Assembly: GCF_004217615.1 (NCBI RefSeq) | Contig: NZ_SHLD01000001.1 | Location: forward strand, 4,898,001 to 4,962,000 | Source: Micromonospora kangleipakensis | Lineage (GTDB): Bacteria > Actinomycetota > Actinomycetes > Mycobacteriales > Micromonosporaceae | Direction of reading: 5' to 3' | DNA: 64,000 nt | Shown: in pieces, positions 17,587 through 26,591 of the stretch | Layout: each line of letters opens with the position of its first letter | How positions within the stretch are numbered: the first letter of the stretch is position 1 | Translations under genes and position numbers: made by a program | The notes under the pieces: generated by a model | Database searches by the model: none | Seen by the model: the letters and a program-made list of their open reading frames with translations, nothing else | Told to the model about the DNA's origin: nothing

Positions 17587-18082
17587 CAAGCCCGTCGATG
17601 ATCTGCCGGGTGCCGTCATCGGCGGGGAGGCGCCAGGGCTGACCGCGGTTGATGCGGGATCCGATCTCTGAGGCGAGCAGCTCGGCCTCCCGTTCTTCCG
17701 CACTGTCGTAGAGAGTGCGCTCGAGCATCCGCCGCACCGTGGACGGATGCAACAGGCCGTACTGTGTCACCTTCTCGGCCGTGGGGATGCCGCCGTGATC
17801 GCAGATGATGTGGCTCAGCTCGTGTAGGACGATGTGCTCGCGCAGCGGGGCCGGCGCGATGCTGTCGACACACACGTAGTCCGCGTTGGCGGTCGCAAGC
17901 CAGGCTCCGCACGATGCGGCTGGCGACGGTAGGTCGACCGAGATGATCCGGATCGGGCGGCCCCGCGCCGTACTGAGCAGCGAGCAGAAGTCGTCGATCG
18001 TGAAAGGCGAAGGTACGACGATGCCCAGCGCCCGCAGCTTGGCGCGCGCCGCCCGCCTGGTCGTAACCGACGTGCTGGTCAT
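17276..18082 (-). CDS. ImmA/IrrE-type metallopeptidase with chimeric C-terminus
   Basis: ATG 18082, with GGAGG upstream though somewhat distant. The peptidase domain covers about residues 25-165: HVTC-like segment DYVCVDSIAPAPLREH, zinc motif HELSH at 87-91 followed by IICDHGG, and EEREAELLAS with the third ligand. Such proteins cleave repressors in mobile elements or stress responses. From about 17587 the frame leaves the family and reads the complement of the ligase relic (arginine/proline-rich), so roughly the last 100 residues are probably not original. The true gene has lost its 3' end; whether the chimera folds is unknown. Confidence 0.65.
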   Translation of the reverse strand: MTSTSVTTRRAARAKLRALGIVVPSPFTIDDFCSLLSTARGRPIRIISVDLPSPAASCGAWLATANADYVCVDSIAPAPLREHIVLHELSHIICDHGGIPTAEKVTQYGLLHPSTVRRMLERTLYDSAEEREAELLASEIGSRINRGQPWRLPADDGTRQIIDGLALVMYRTRWRQRPCSKPCRRRSPPPRSAPPARTAAARAGPTGRSRTRAAAAATGGPCRGAVCVAVRAVRLAPHAGPGLVGGSGRCIAAVPGGRTGPAARSPGG

Positions 18083-18215
18083 GTCGCGTCATCCACCTCC
18101 TTCCGTCGTCGTGCAGCTATCCCGGTAGCTAACCGCCGCGTGGCCGGCGCCGACATGGGCCTGCGTCCTCCTCGGCCGAGATTCGCGTACGCGTCGGAGG
18201 TAGGAGGAGGACGAG

Positions 18216-18503
18216 GTGGCCAGGGACTACACCTACGCCGAGGCCGCGGCGAAGCTTCGCATCGCGGAAACCACCCTCCGGCGCTGGGTGTCCAAGGGCC
18301 GCATCTCCTGCCACCGCCTCGGCCGCAAGGTCCGCTTCACCGACGAGGACCTGGCCGCCGCCTACAAGCCGGCACCCGCCACGGCGCGGCGCTGGTCGTG
18401 GGGGGCCTCCGGAGCAGCGATCGCTACATCGCACTCGTCGGTTCTCGCGCCGGCCCGATGCCGGCACCCGGAGGTCCCCCGCACACCCCCTAGACCGTCC
18501 TAG
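18216..18503 (+). CDS. Excisionase/MerR-like helix-turn-helix protein
   Basis: A 95-residue protein from GTG 18216, with a strong GGAGGAGGACGAG ribosome-binding region. HTH_17 domain: DYTYAEAAAKLRIAETTLRR, WVSKGRISCHRLGRKVRFTD. The tail after residue 55 is low-complexity. Small HTH proteins of this kind serve as excisionases or plasmid/element regulators; the neighbouring ImmA homologue fits a decayed integrative element. A strong hairpin follows 28 bp after the stop. Confidence 0.75.
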   Translation: MARDYTYAEAAAKLRIAETTLRRWVSKGRISCHRLGRKVRFTDEDLAAAYKPAPATARRWSWGASGAAIATSHSSVLAPARCRHPEVPRTPPRPS

Positions 18504-18530
18504 GAGGCCGGCGACCCAACGCCGGCACGA

Positions 18531-18571
18531 GAGCGGGCGGCGAGCCACCCCCACTGGCTCGCCGCCCGCTC
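18531..18571 (+). terminator. Strong hairpin terminator
   Basis: A perfect 17-bp stem (18531-18547 against 18555-18571, core GAGCGGGCGGCGAGCCA) with a 7-nt loop, followed by TGCGTTCTCTT. Placed directly after the HTH gene. Confidence 0.8.
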
Positions 18572-18639
18572 TGCGTTCTCTTGAGGACTCCACCAGACTC
18601 GGGGCGGTTCAGACATGCCCAAAATCCTTTGGTACGCCT

Positions 18640-18716
18640 CGCACCGAGGTCTGCACTTGGTGCGCGGCCAACAACGTCGACCTCGTCTTCCTGCCCACGT
18701 ACGCGTCCTGGCTGTT
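18640..18716 (+). pseudogene. Very short IS630 transposase fragment
   Basis: A plus-strand frame encodes EVCTWCAANNVDLVFLPTYA followed by SWL. This matches the conserved EVRAWCAANQVELVFLPTYA segment of the IS630 copy at 2513-3709, but with differences, so it comes from a related, not identical, element. It ends at the stop of the ArsR gene. Confidence 0.7.
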
Positions 18717-19807
18717 CAGCGCCCGAGGACGTCCACCAGTTGCTGCCCCAGGCCGGTGCAGGCCTCCATGTCCAGGCGGTACGTCACGTAGCGGCCGCGG
18801 CGCGCCGAGATCAGCAGCCCGGCCGCCTTCAGCACCGCGAGGTGCCTGGACACCTCCGGCGCCGTCACCTGCCAAAAGTCGGCCAGCTCGCCGGTCGTGT
18901 GCGGACCTCGGGCGAGCGTGCGGCAGAAACGTAGCCGCAGCGGGTGCGCAAGCGCGGTCAGCCGAGCATCCAGCTCGTCCACCCGCAACACCGGGCGCGG
19001 GTCCCAGCCCGGTGCTGGATACTGCAGCACGGGCAGCCAGCCGGGCGCGTACACGACGGTCATATGCGGTGCGCCGTACGCGCTCGGGATGAGCCTCATC
19101 CCGCCGCCGCGACCGTCTGCGGTCTGGTCCTGCAGCTTGTCGATGGTCAGAATGCCGCGCTCGGTGTCGACCCCGATTGCGTGCGAGATCCGGCCGAGGG
19201 CGCCGATACCCTCGCGGGCCAGGTCGAAGCGTCGACGGTCGGCTTCCTCGGTGAGCGCTGGGCGGACGCGTTTCCAGACCGTGCCGAAGAAGGCGGACTC
19301 GCAGGCGAGCAGAAAGCGTCGTAGCCGTTCGCGCTCGGCGGCCGGATCGGCGAGCACCCGCTCGGCCCACGCCGCCTGCCGCGGCCCTCGGGCGCGGGCC
19401 GCGGCCAGCGCCCGCTGCCGCACGATCGGGTCACGCAGCGGCGACCACATTCGCGGCGCCGGTGAGACGGCCCGATGGGCGGCGAGCGCCGCAGCGACCC
19501 AGCGTTCGTCGTCCAGGCGGTCGATGTCGTCCAGTTCCTCGCGCAGGCTCGGCCGTGGATCGGGCGGGAACAGGAAGTCGGCCCGGCCGGAGTGCCAGAG
19601 CAGACCAAATTCCTCGAGGTCTGGAGCCAGCTCTGTGGGAAGGGCAGCCGCCATCATCGCAACCGCCGCGGCGGTGTCCGGATGGTGCTGCGGCTCCGCG
19701 AGCACGTGCAGCACCGCGCCGAGCTCCGCGAGCGGCGACGGCGTTATCCGGATCCGATCGGCTGGTACGCCGGCGATGTCGACCGAGGTAACCACAGTAC
19801 CGATCAT
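18716..19807 (-). CDS. ArsR-type winged-helix regulator with large N-terminal domain
   Basis: A 363-residue protein. ATG 19807 was chosen because an earlier in-frame ATG overlaps the operator and the divergent gene. A long N-terminal region of unknown structure (about 1-285; LRDPIVRQRALAAARARGPR, VWKRVRPALTEEADRRRFDL) precedes a classical ArsR winged helix (ARLTALAHPLRLRFCRTLAR, GELADFWQVTAPEVSRHLAV, LKAAGLLISARRGRYVTYRL). No metal-binding cysteine motif is evident, so it may sense a small molecule. It faces an MFS gene across an inverted repeat. Confidence 0.85.
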   Translation of the reverse strand: MIGTVVTSVDIAGVPADRIRITPSPLAELGAVLHVLAEPQHHPDTAAAVAMMAAALPTELAPDLEEFGLLWHSGRADFLFPPDPRPSLREELDDIDRLDDERWVAAALAAHRAVSPAPRMWSPLRDPIVRQRALAAARARGPRQAAWAERVLADPAAERERLRRFLLACESAFFGTVWKRVRPALTEEADRRRFDLAREGIGALGRISHAIGVDTERGILTIDKLQDQTADGRGGGMRLIPSAYGAPHMTVVYAPGWLPVLQYPAPGWDPRPVLRVDELDARLTALAHPLRLRFCRTLARGPHTTGELADFWQVTAPEVSRHLAVLKAAGLLISARRGRYVTYRLDMEACTGLGQQLVDVLGR

Positions 19808-19832
19808 GGCAGGGGTCCGCGCCCGGGCAGAC

Positions 19833-19855
19833 CGATTGACGTAGTTTGTCAATCG
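19833..19855. promoter_or_regulatory. Inverted-repeat operator between ArsR-type and MFS genes
   Basis: CGATTGAC (19833-19840) and GTCAATCG (19848-19855) are perfect complements with a 7-nt spacer. Another GATTGACG half-site occurs near 19865. The size and position, between the regulator start and the divergent MFS start, fit an ArsR/winged-helix operator controlling both. Confidence 0.65.
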
Positions 19856-19925
19856 ACGAGGCATGGATTGACGACGCTGGCCAACCTGGGTCCCTTCGCA
19901 GCCGTATGGCCGGACGATCGGAGCC

Positions 19926-21275
19926 GTGACGACCACCCGTACGACGCTTCGTGAGCTGGCCCGCATCCCGGGCGGCGGCCGCTACGCGCTCAGCGCCACA
20001 GTCGAGGCAGCGACCTCCGGGATGCTGCGCCCGTTCATCGTGATCTACGCCGTGCTGATCGGGCTCAGCGCGCCGCAGGCCGGTATGACGCTGACCGTCG
20101 GCATGCTGGCCGGCCTCGGCGCCGTCCCGCTCGCCGGATGCTGGATCGACCGCGGGGCGCGGCGGGCCCCCGCCGTCGCCGCGCTACTGGTGCGAGCGGT
20201 GGGGTCGCTGCTGCTTGCCCTGGTGCCCGGCATCGCCGGATTCGCGATCGGTGCGGTGCTCATCGGCGTCGGCACGCAGATCGCTCCACCCACCAATTCC
20301 GCGCTGGTCGCCGCGCTCGCCGGCCCGGCCCAGCGTGCGGCGGCGCTGGCCGCGGGCCGCTCGCTGCGCAACGCCGGCCTGGGCGCCGGCGCCCTGCTCG
20401 GCACGGTTCTGGTCGCGAGCGGGCCGGAGGTGCTCCGCTGGCTCGCGCTGGCGACGGCGCTCGGGTGCGCGTTCGGCGCGGCGGTGATCGCCCGGGTGCC
20501 GCTGCCCCATCAAGATGTTCCGGCCCCCGCCCCGGCTGCGGCAACGAAGGAAGCGCGCGGTGCCGGCCTACGCACCGTTACCATCCTGGCCCTGGCCGGC
20601 ATTCCGTACGCGTTTTACGCCGACATCCTCGAGATCGCCCTGCCGCTGCTGCTGGTGCAGGGCCTGCACGCGTCCCTGGCGTGGCCCTCGGGCATCTTCG
20701 TCGCCAACACCGTCATGGTGATTGCGCTGCAGCTGGTCGTGGTAGTGCGCCTCGCGAAGTGGCCGCACCGCACCGTGCTCTTGTGGTCCGGCCTGTTGCT
20801 CGCCGCCTCCTACCTCGGCTTCTGGCTCGGCGGGGCGACCGGCGGTGGCCCCGGCACGGTGCTCGTCGCGCTGGCCATCGTGCCTTACACGCTGGGTGAA
20901 ATTCTCTACACCGGCAGCAGCGTGCCGCTGGTGATCGAGTCAGCACCGCCACACCTGGTGGGGCGCGCGCTCGCCCGCTGGCAGCTCAGCTACGGCCTGG
21001 CCCGGGCCGTCGATCCCATCATCATCACCGGTCTGCTCAGCCTGGGCGCGGCGGCGCTGTGGCTGCCGCTGGCCGCCGCGACCCTGCTGGGCGCAGCGAC
21101 GGTGCGCCTGGGCACTCGACGCTATCGTCCGCACCGTTCGCGTGGGCAGTCCATGAGTCATGCCGTGGCAGATGGCGGGAGCCCGGCCGTCGATGGTCCC
21201 CTGACCAAGAGCGTTCACGGTGCCGAGCTGACGGTGGCCTCGGCACGGTGGCGGAGGACTTCACGATCAGAGTGA
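19926..21275 (+). CDS. MFS transporter
   Basis: A 449-residue protein from GTG 19926 with about 12 membrane helices. The loop AGCWIDRGARRAPAVAALL is the MFS motif A region. Helices such as VGSLLLALVPGIAGFAIGAV and VMVIALQLVVVV are clear, with a cytoplasmic loop around HQDVPAPAPAAATKEAR. The last 50 residues after RRYRPHRSRG are non-membrane, low-similarity sequence, so the natural C-terminus may have been altered by the downstream decay. It is divergent from an ArsR-type regulator that probably represses it; the substrate is unknown. Confidence 0.85.
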   Translation: MTTTRTTLRELARIPGGGRYALSATVEAATSGMLRPFIVIYAVLIGLSAPQAGMTLTVGMLAGLGAVPLAGCWIDRGARRAPAVAALLVRAVGSLLLALVPGIAGFAIGAVLIGVGTQIAPPTNSALVAALAGPAQRAAALAAGRSLRNAGLGAGALLGTVLVASGPEVLRWLALATALGCAFGAAVIARVPLPHQDVPAPAPAAATKEARGAGLRTVTILALAGIPYAFYADILEIALPLLLVQGLHASLAWPSGIFVANTVMVIALQLVVVVRLAKWPHRTVLLWSGLLLAASYLGFWLGGATGGGPGTVLVALAIVPYTLGEILYTGSSVPLVIESAPPHLVGRALARWQLSYGLARAVDPIIITGLLSLGAAALWLPLAAATLLGAATVRLGTRRYRPHRSRGQSMSHAVADGGSPAVDGPLTKSVHGAELTVASARWRRTSRSE

Positions 21276-21997
21276 GCCGGGACCAAGCGTTGGTGCTCTT
21301 TAGCTGTGCGCCACACATCGGCCACTGACAGAGCGACGAGTCAATCGCGTGATGCCCTTCCGCCCCTGAACTACCTCAGCGGGACCGCCTTCTTGGAGTA
21401 GACCCGGCGGCCGTCACCCAGCATGCAGAGACGAGCCCCTATTGCCCGCTCGCATCGGCGGCGTGCCCCAGCCACCGAGCCGGTATCTGAAGTTGCTCAG
21501 CGCCCACGCCGCCGAACAGGTGACCACTTCGGTGTTCTCTGGGAGGTCATGCCGACCCGCTCGCCCACATCACCGCAGGTCAGCGCGCCCTTCCCTGCCC
21601 GGCTTCGTTGAGCACTTCGGACGCGGTGACCATTTCGCCGAGCTGCACCCAATCTGCACCCACATGCAAGGCCAGGCCGTTCAGCAGCTCCTTACCGCTC
21701 CGACCTGCGGATACTCCCCTGCCAGGCGACATAGAGTGCCGTCGACTGCTGCTCAAAACCGCTGAGCGCTCCGGTGTGAACTGGGAGCTCACGTAGTCAG
21801 TTGTGATTTCGTTTGTGGGCGCCAGGTCGATGCCGACCATGCCGACGCCGAGGGCGGTGACGCCAGTCTTAGGCGGGCTGAGCGGCACCAAGCTCACCGG
21901 ACTTGCAGGGCGATGGCGAAGCCGTTGAGCTTTCCTGCCGCGCTCTACCCCGACGGCCCCCAGGAAAGGTTATCGAGCAGATAGCTGCTCAACATGC
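21276..21997. other. Decayed region without a gene
   Basis: Just inside, the plus strand encodes EDFTIRVSRDQALVLFS, which resembles the start of a small conserved actinobacterial protein but is cut off after about 17 residues. The rest has no frame with start signals or family resemblance, and its GC bias is lower than in the flanking genes. Confidence 0.5.
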
Positions 21998-24508
21998 CTA
22001 GGACTTGTCCCTGAGCAGTTGGTGAGCGAGCAGAACGGTGTCCTGGCTGGGCGCGGCATCGAGGTCACGCAGCGCCGTCGTAAGGCCGTTCAGCAGGGCG
22101 GTCACGCCTTCGAGCTGACCGAGGCGGTGGCGCACGCGCATCGCTGCCCGGTAGAGCTCTTCGTTGTACCGGTCCAAGCAGAGTGCCTTGTCGAGCACAG
22201 CCGACGCCGCCATCGGGTCGGTGGCGAGTAGATCCTCAGCCAGGAGCAGGTGGGCTTCCGTCGCCCACTGTCGCGCCTTTTCCCGGTACGGCTCGACCCA
22301 GTCGTAGTCGCATCCGTACGCCAGCGGGGCGGTGTAGAGGTCGCAGGCTCGCTGCAGCATGGTGGTGCGCTCGGGCGGCGTGGTGGTGCGGGCGCGGGTG
22401 AGACTGTCTCGCAGTTCCCACAGGTCGACGTCAACGGTTTGGGGGTCGAGGCGGTAGCGGTCGTTGGCGCCACGTTTGAGGACGTAGCCACCGGGCCGCC
22501 GGCCGCCGGACCGGCCCAGGACGTGGCGCAGGTTGGAGGCGTTGGTGTGGATCCGCTGGTCGGCTTGGCGGATGCGCGCGTCGGGGACGAGGTATTCGCC
22601 GAGGGTGCGGGTGTCGGCACCGTCGGGGTGGCAGGCCAGGTAGACGGCAAGTTCAGCGGCTTTGGCGCGCAGGGGCCTGCCGGGCGCGGTGAGGTGCTCG
22701 ACGCGGGGGATGCCAAGCAAGCGAAGCTGTGCGGGCCCTTGCCGGCTCGTGGAAGCAGGGATCTCAGGCGGGTTGCTCTCATCTCTGCCCGTCTGGTCGC
22801 CTGCGGTGATGGGCGGCGGGGCGACGGAGACGCCGGTGTGGGCCTCCTGCAGCGTGGCCAGGGCCGCCAGTGCGGTGTCGACATCGAGCACCGCCATGCG
22901 CGGCTCGACATCTTGCGACGGGCCGGTGACCAGCGAGGTCATGCCGCGGCTGTCGACGTCGACGGTACGGCCGTGCGCCCAGTGGCCGAGCAGCAGCCCG
23001 GTGACATCTCGGTCGGCGCCGATGCCGAGGGTGATGTGGGCCCTCACGGCCAGCTGCCCGTCCGGTGCGGCGCTGATGAGCAGAAGCGCCGCCGGTGGCG
23101 GCTGGCTGTTGGCCTCCCGCAAGCGGGCCCACCGCAACAGGTGTTCGTCGGCGATGGTGAGCGACTCGTCGACGTCATTGGTCAGCTTGAGGCGCCGCCA
23201 GGGGGTGAGGGCCTCAACGCTGTCCGCGCCGAGCAGCTCGGCGAGCGTGGGTCGGTCGATGACGACTGTCGTCTGCCGCTCCGGGTGGCCGGGGCCACCG
23301 TCGGCGAGGGCGCTGATCAGGGCGGCGCGGGCCGCGGCGTGGGCACCAGGTCCGGTCAAGCCGACCCCGCCGGGTGCGACCGCCGGCAGCGGTGGCACGG
23401 CGTATGCCCGTTCGAGGAGGCCTTGACTGGCGGGGGCCTGCCGGTTGACCTGCTGGTGAATGTGCACCACGGCCTGTGGTAGCTCGGGTGGTTCATGGTT
23501 CGGGACGTAGCGGCGGCGTCGATGCAGCCAGACCAGTGCGGCGGCGGCGCTGATGGCGGTGGCGACGGACCAGGGGATGAATGCGCCGGACGGCAGGTTC
23601 AGCCCATGCGCTGCCTCTGCCCGATCACCGCCGTGGTCCTCCCAGACGCCGTGAGCGGGTTGATCGGCCCTGCCGGTCGAGGCGTCCGGGGTGGGAACGA
23701 GACTCTTCGCCTTCGACGGCGGCGGTTTGGTTTGCTGGTCCCGCGGCCCCGCCGGTACGGGTCGCGCCGCGGCGGGTGGCCGAGCGTCGGCGGGTAGTCG
23801 CAGTTCCCAGCCGGGATAGATGAGGTCGCAGTCGCGCAGGGTGCCGCCGGGGAAATGGCGGTGCCGGTTGAGCCTGCAAATTTCCGGCCACCGGCCGGAG
23901 TCACCCAGCCAGCGCTTTGCAATTGTCGACAGTGAGTCGTTGCGCTCAACGACGTAGACATACCGTTGAGACCCGACCTGAATGAGCGCCGGTCCTTGGG
24001 CTGCGGCCTGCTGCGGGATGGCGGCCGCCTCGACGGGAGGCTTCGCGGGGGTGGCGTCGAGCCGGCTACCGGCGGTGAGGGTGAGCGCTGCGGAGCCGGC
24101 GAGCCCAAACACGAGCCGGTGTAGGGGTGCCGGAAGCCGCGGCAGTGACAGGCGACGGGGGGCGAGCAGGACCAGCAGCTCGATCAGCAGCAGCACCGCA
24201 AAGGCCGCCCACAGCAGCCACAGACTCAGCAGCGCCGCGTCCACGAGTCCTGCGGCGGTGATTGCCCGGTCGGATCGCCCGAACCAGTCAACGGTCTGGT
24301 GCCAGCTGGGCAACCGCTTGGCAGGGCCTCCCCCAGCCAGCCACAGCGCCGCGGGCGGCCCCGCTAAAAAAGCCAGGAGGCCCGCCACCGACCTCACAAG
24401 CCGACCGAAGGAAGCGCCGTCCTGGCGGTTGTCGGCTGGTTGATGGACTGTCGGTAGGTGGCTGTACTCGGCGAGCTTGCGGGCCGCTTGCGGCGACCGT
24501 TGCGGCAT
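21998..24508 (-). CDS. Membrane LysM-BTAD protein
   Basis: An 836-residue protein; ATG 24508 has GGGGGAG 5-6 nt upstream. Four hydrophobic segments lie at about 36-59, 86-116, 133-148 and 308-327. A LysM domain (about 184-239; YVYVVERNDSLSTIAKRWLG, LIYPGWELRLP) falls between the third and fourth segments, probably outside the membrane. The C-terminal 230 residues form a winged helix plus bacterial transcriptional activation domain (RQADQRIHTNASNLRHVLGR, DYDWVEPYREKARQWATEAH). Such proteins couple cell-wall binding to cytoplasmic TPR-like helices; here the DNA-binding role is uncertain. It is divergent from the Hsp70-like gene, 157 bp apart. Confidence 0.85.
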   Translation of the reverse strand: MPQRSPQAARKLAEYSHLPTVHQPADNRQDGASFGRLVRSVAGLLAFLAGPPAALWLAGGGPAKRLPSWHQTVDWFGRSDRAITAAGLVDAALLSLWLLWAAFAVLLLIELLVLLAPRRLSLPRLPAPLHRLVFGLAGSAALTLTAGSRLDATPAKPPVEAAAIPQQAAAQGPALIQVGSQRYVYVVERNDSLSTIAKRWLGDSGRWPEICRLNRHRHFPGGTLRDCDLIYPGWELRLPADARPPAAARPVPAGPRDQQTKPPPSKAKSLVPTPDASTGRADQPAHGVWEDHGGDRAEAAHGLNLPSGAFIPWSVATAISAAAALVWLHRRRRYVPNHEPPELPQAVVHIHQQVNRQAPASQGLLERAYAVPPLPAVAPGGVGLTGPGAHAAARAALISALADGGPGHPERQTTVVIDRPTLAELLGADSVEALTPWRRLKLTNDVDESLTIADEHLLRWARLREANSQPPPAALLLISAAPDGQLAVRAHITLGIGADRDVTGLLLGHWAHGRTVDVDSRGMTSLVTGPSQDVEPRMAVLDVDTALAALATLQEAHTGVSVAPPPITAGDQTGRDESNPPEIPASTSRQGPAQLRLLGIPRVEHLTAPGRPLRAKAAELAVYLACHPDGADTRTLGEYLVPDARIRQADQRIHTNASNLRHVLGRSGGRRPGGYVLKRGANDRYRLDPQTVDVDLWELRDSLTRARTTTPPERTTMLQRACDLYTAPLAYGCDYDWVEPYREKARQWATEAHLLLAEDLLATDPMAASAVLDKALCLDRYNEELYRAAMRVRHRLGQLEGVTALLNGLTTALRDLDAAPSQDTVLLAHQLLRDKS

Positions 24509-24665
24509 CCGTACTCCCCCGGGCCGACGATGATCCTCCTGCGATACATGACAATGATGGAGAACCGCCATCGAAGGCCACAACTTTTCTCACCATCCGC
24601 ACACAATGGATCACCACACGTCTCCGGTCTCATACACTGCGCGACGATCAGCCAGACTGCCCTCC

Positions 24666-26591
24666 ATGTCGGTTCCGGGCGCGCATCTCTGCGTTGATCT
24701 CGCCTCGTCGGCGGTCGCCGCTATCGCCTGGCGCGACGGCATCTACGTCCCGATCCTGTTCGACGGCAAGCCCACCTTCGCGCCCGCAGGGATACTCGGC
24801 GCCGACGGACTCGGGACCATCGTGCCCGACGGCAAGCATTCCTCGCACAGCCCGCCCGACAGCGGACCCACCGCCGCCCCTAGTGACCACACCGCTGAGC
24901 TCCTACGCCAAGTCGCCGCCGTCGCCGGCACTCAGGTAGGGCTCATCGGCTCGACCACCATCGTCATAACGCCCCAGTGGGGGCCGCGCCGAAGGAACCG
25001 CCTCACGCAGGCGGCGCAACGAGCAGGACTTCCCGCGCCGGCCATGGTCACCGCCCCCGCAGCGCTGGTCGCACACGTCACCGCACACCAGCCGTCCCTG
25101 CCCGACGGCGCGTGTGTGCTGGTCTGCGAGACCGAGGTACGTCCTCCCCGCCTCACCGTTCTGCAGATCAACGGCGGCGCTTGGCACGACCTCGCCACCC
25201 GCACCATCCCCGTGGCCCACATCGACGACGTGCTCGCCCGCCAGCTACAGGGCTCACCGGCCGAACAGCATCACCGGTCCGCGGCGCAGGGCGGGCGCGA
25301 GGACGACGCCACCCGGCAGGTCAGGGAATCGGTCCGCCAAGCCCGCGCATTGCTGGCCACCCAGGAGCGGGCCCCGGTGCTCCTCCCCCACCCACGTCCA
25401 CCTGCCGTGATCACCCGTGCCGACCTCCACGCCGCAGCACAACCTCTCACCGAGCAGGTACCCGGTGCAGTCGCGGAGCTGCTCGACACGGCCGACGTCG
25501 ACGCCGCACACCTGGCCATGGTCGTTGCCGCCGACACCGGAGGGGCACCCGAGCTCCCCACGCAGCTGGCCGCCGCCACCGGAGTCCAACCCGTGATCGT
25601 CAACCATCCCCATGCCGCCGCCAGCGGAGCCCTGACGCTCACCGCGACACCACTGACCGCAATCGCCGCGCGACTGCCCCGCACCCGGCTGCGCATCCGC
25701 GACCTCGCGGCCGCGCTGATCATCGGGGGCTGCGCGCTCGCCCTGTTCGTGCAGGCCATCCTGACCGCTGACGTCACCACGATCGGCATCCGGGTGATCG
25801 GGGCCCGCACATCCCTGCCGCAGCTGGGCACCGCGGCAGCACTTGCCGCCGTGACCGCTCTGGCCGTCGCGCAGCTCGCCCCCACCACGTGGCTCGCAGG
25901 GTCGCCCACCTCACGGACGGACGAACCGACGACGGCGGCACTCATCCGCCGCTCCTATCTCGCCGCAGCCGCGCTCGGCACCACCGCAGCCGCATTCCTC
26001 GGCCTTGCAGCCGGCACGTCCCTCGGAATCGACTACACCCCTCACCTGAAATGGGCCCTCACCACAGCTGCCCCACTGGGGGCGAGCGCCGTCCTCATCG
26101 CCCTCGTCGCACCGCGTATCCCCGCCGCCGACCTCCCAACCTGGCTCGGCCGCGCCCGCCCGGTGATCCTGCCGATCATGCTGGCGGCAGCAGGCATGCT
26201 CCTCATGCGCGCCGCGGTCAGCCTCACCCCACCCGCCGACCTGATTCCCGCGCCCGGCCTCATCGGCACCGCCGGAGCCGCCATCCTCGGAGCAGCCACC
26301 GCCCTGACGGCCACCGACCACCGCACCCTACGAGTGATCACCCTGCCAGCACTGAGCCTCGGCTACGCCATCGTCTTCACGGGTGCCACCAGCGGGACGC
26401 TGATCATCGGATACTGCCTGGCCATCCTGTGGTGGGCGATACGCCTCACCGCATACACCACGCGCCTGGCCTTTCCCGGCGCCACGGCGAAGCTGCGCCG
26501 CCTTCTCGACGGTGATCCCGCCCAGCCACCGGAACTGCTGGCTGCAGAGGTGCGCGGGCGAGACGAGAATGGCGGAGATGCGGCACGGTAA
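24666..26591 (+). CDS. Membrane-anchored Hsp70-like ATPase
   Basis: A 641-residue protein from ATG 24666. Residues 1-345 resemble an actin/Hsp70 ATPase fold: LCVDLASSAVAAIAWRDG (phosphate loop 1-like), TIVITPQWGPRRRNRLTQAA, and VVAADTGGAPELPTQLAAAT in place of the adenosine motif. There is no substrate-binding domain; instead about eight membrane helices follow (IRDLAAALIIGGCALALFVQ onward), ending in a short cytoplasmic tail. Replacement of the peptide-binding domain by a membrane domain suggests a sensory or assembly role. It shares a promoter region with the LysM-BTAD gene, suggesting a joint function at the cell envelope. Confidence 0.75.
   Translation: MSVPGAHLCVDLASSAVAAIAWRDGIYVPILFDGKPTFAPAGILGADGLGTIVPDGKHSSHSPPDSGPTAAPSDHTAELLRQVAAVAGTQVGLIGSTTIVITPQWGPRRRNRLTQAAQRAGLPAPAMVTAPAALVAHVTAHQPSLPDGACVLVCETEVRPPRLTVLQINGGAWHDLATRTIPVAHIDDVLARQLQGSPAEQHHRSAAQGGREDDATRQVRESVRQARALLATQERAPVLLPHPRPPAVITRADLHAAAQPLTEQVPGAVAELLDTADVDAAHLAMVVAADTGGAPELPTQLAAATGVQPVIVNHPHAAASGALTLTATPLTAIAARLPRTRLRIRDLAAALIIGGCALALFVQAILTADVTTIGIRVIGARTSLPQLGTAAALAAVTALAVAQLAPTTWLAGSPTSRTDEPTTAALIRRSYLAAAALGTTAAAFLGLAAGTSLGIDYTPHLKWALTTAAPLGASAVLIALVAPRIPAADLPTWLGRARPVILPIMLAAAGMLLMRAAVSLTPPADLIPAPGLIGTAGAAILGAATALTATDHRTLRVITLPALSLGYAIVFTGATSGTLIIGYCLAILWWAIRLTAYTTRLAFPGATAKLRRLLDGDPAQPPELLAAEVRGRDENGGDAAR

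Noticed and set aside
22250..23482. 410-codon plus-strand frame inside the LysM-BTAD gene
   Set aside because: Antisense shadow of a real gene with recognisable domains; high GC creates long mirror frames.
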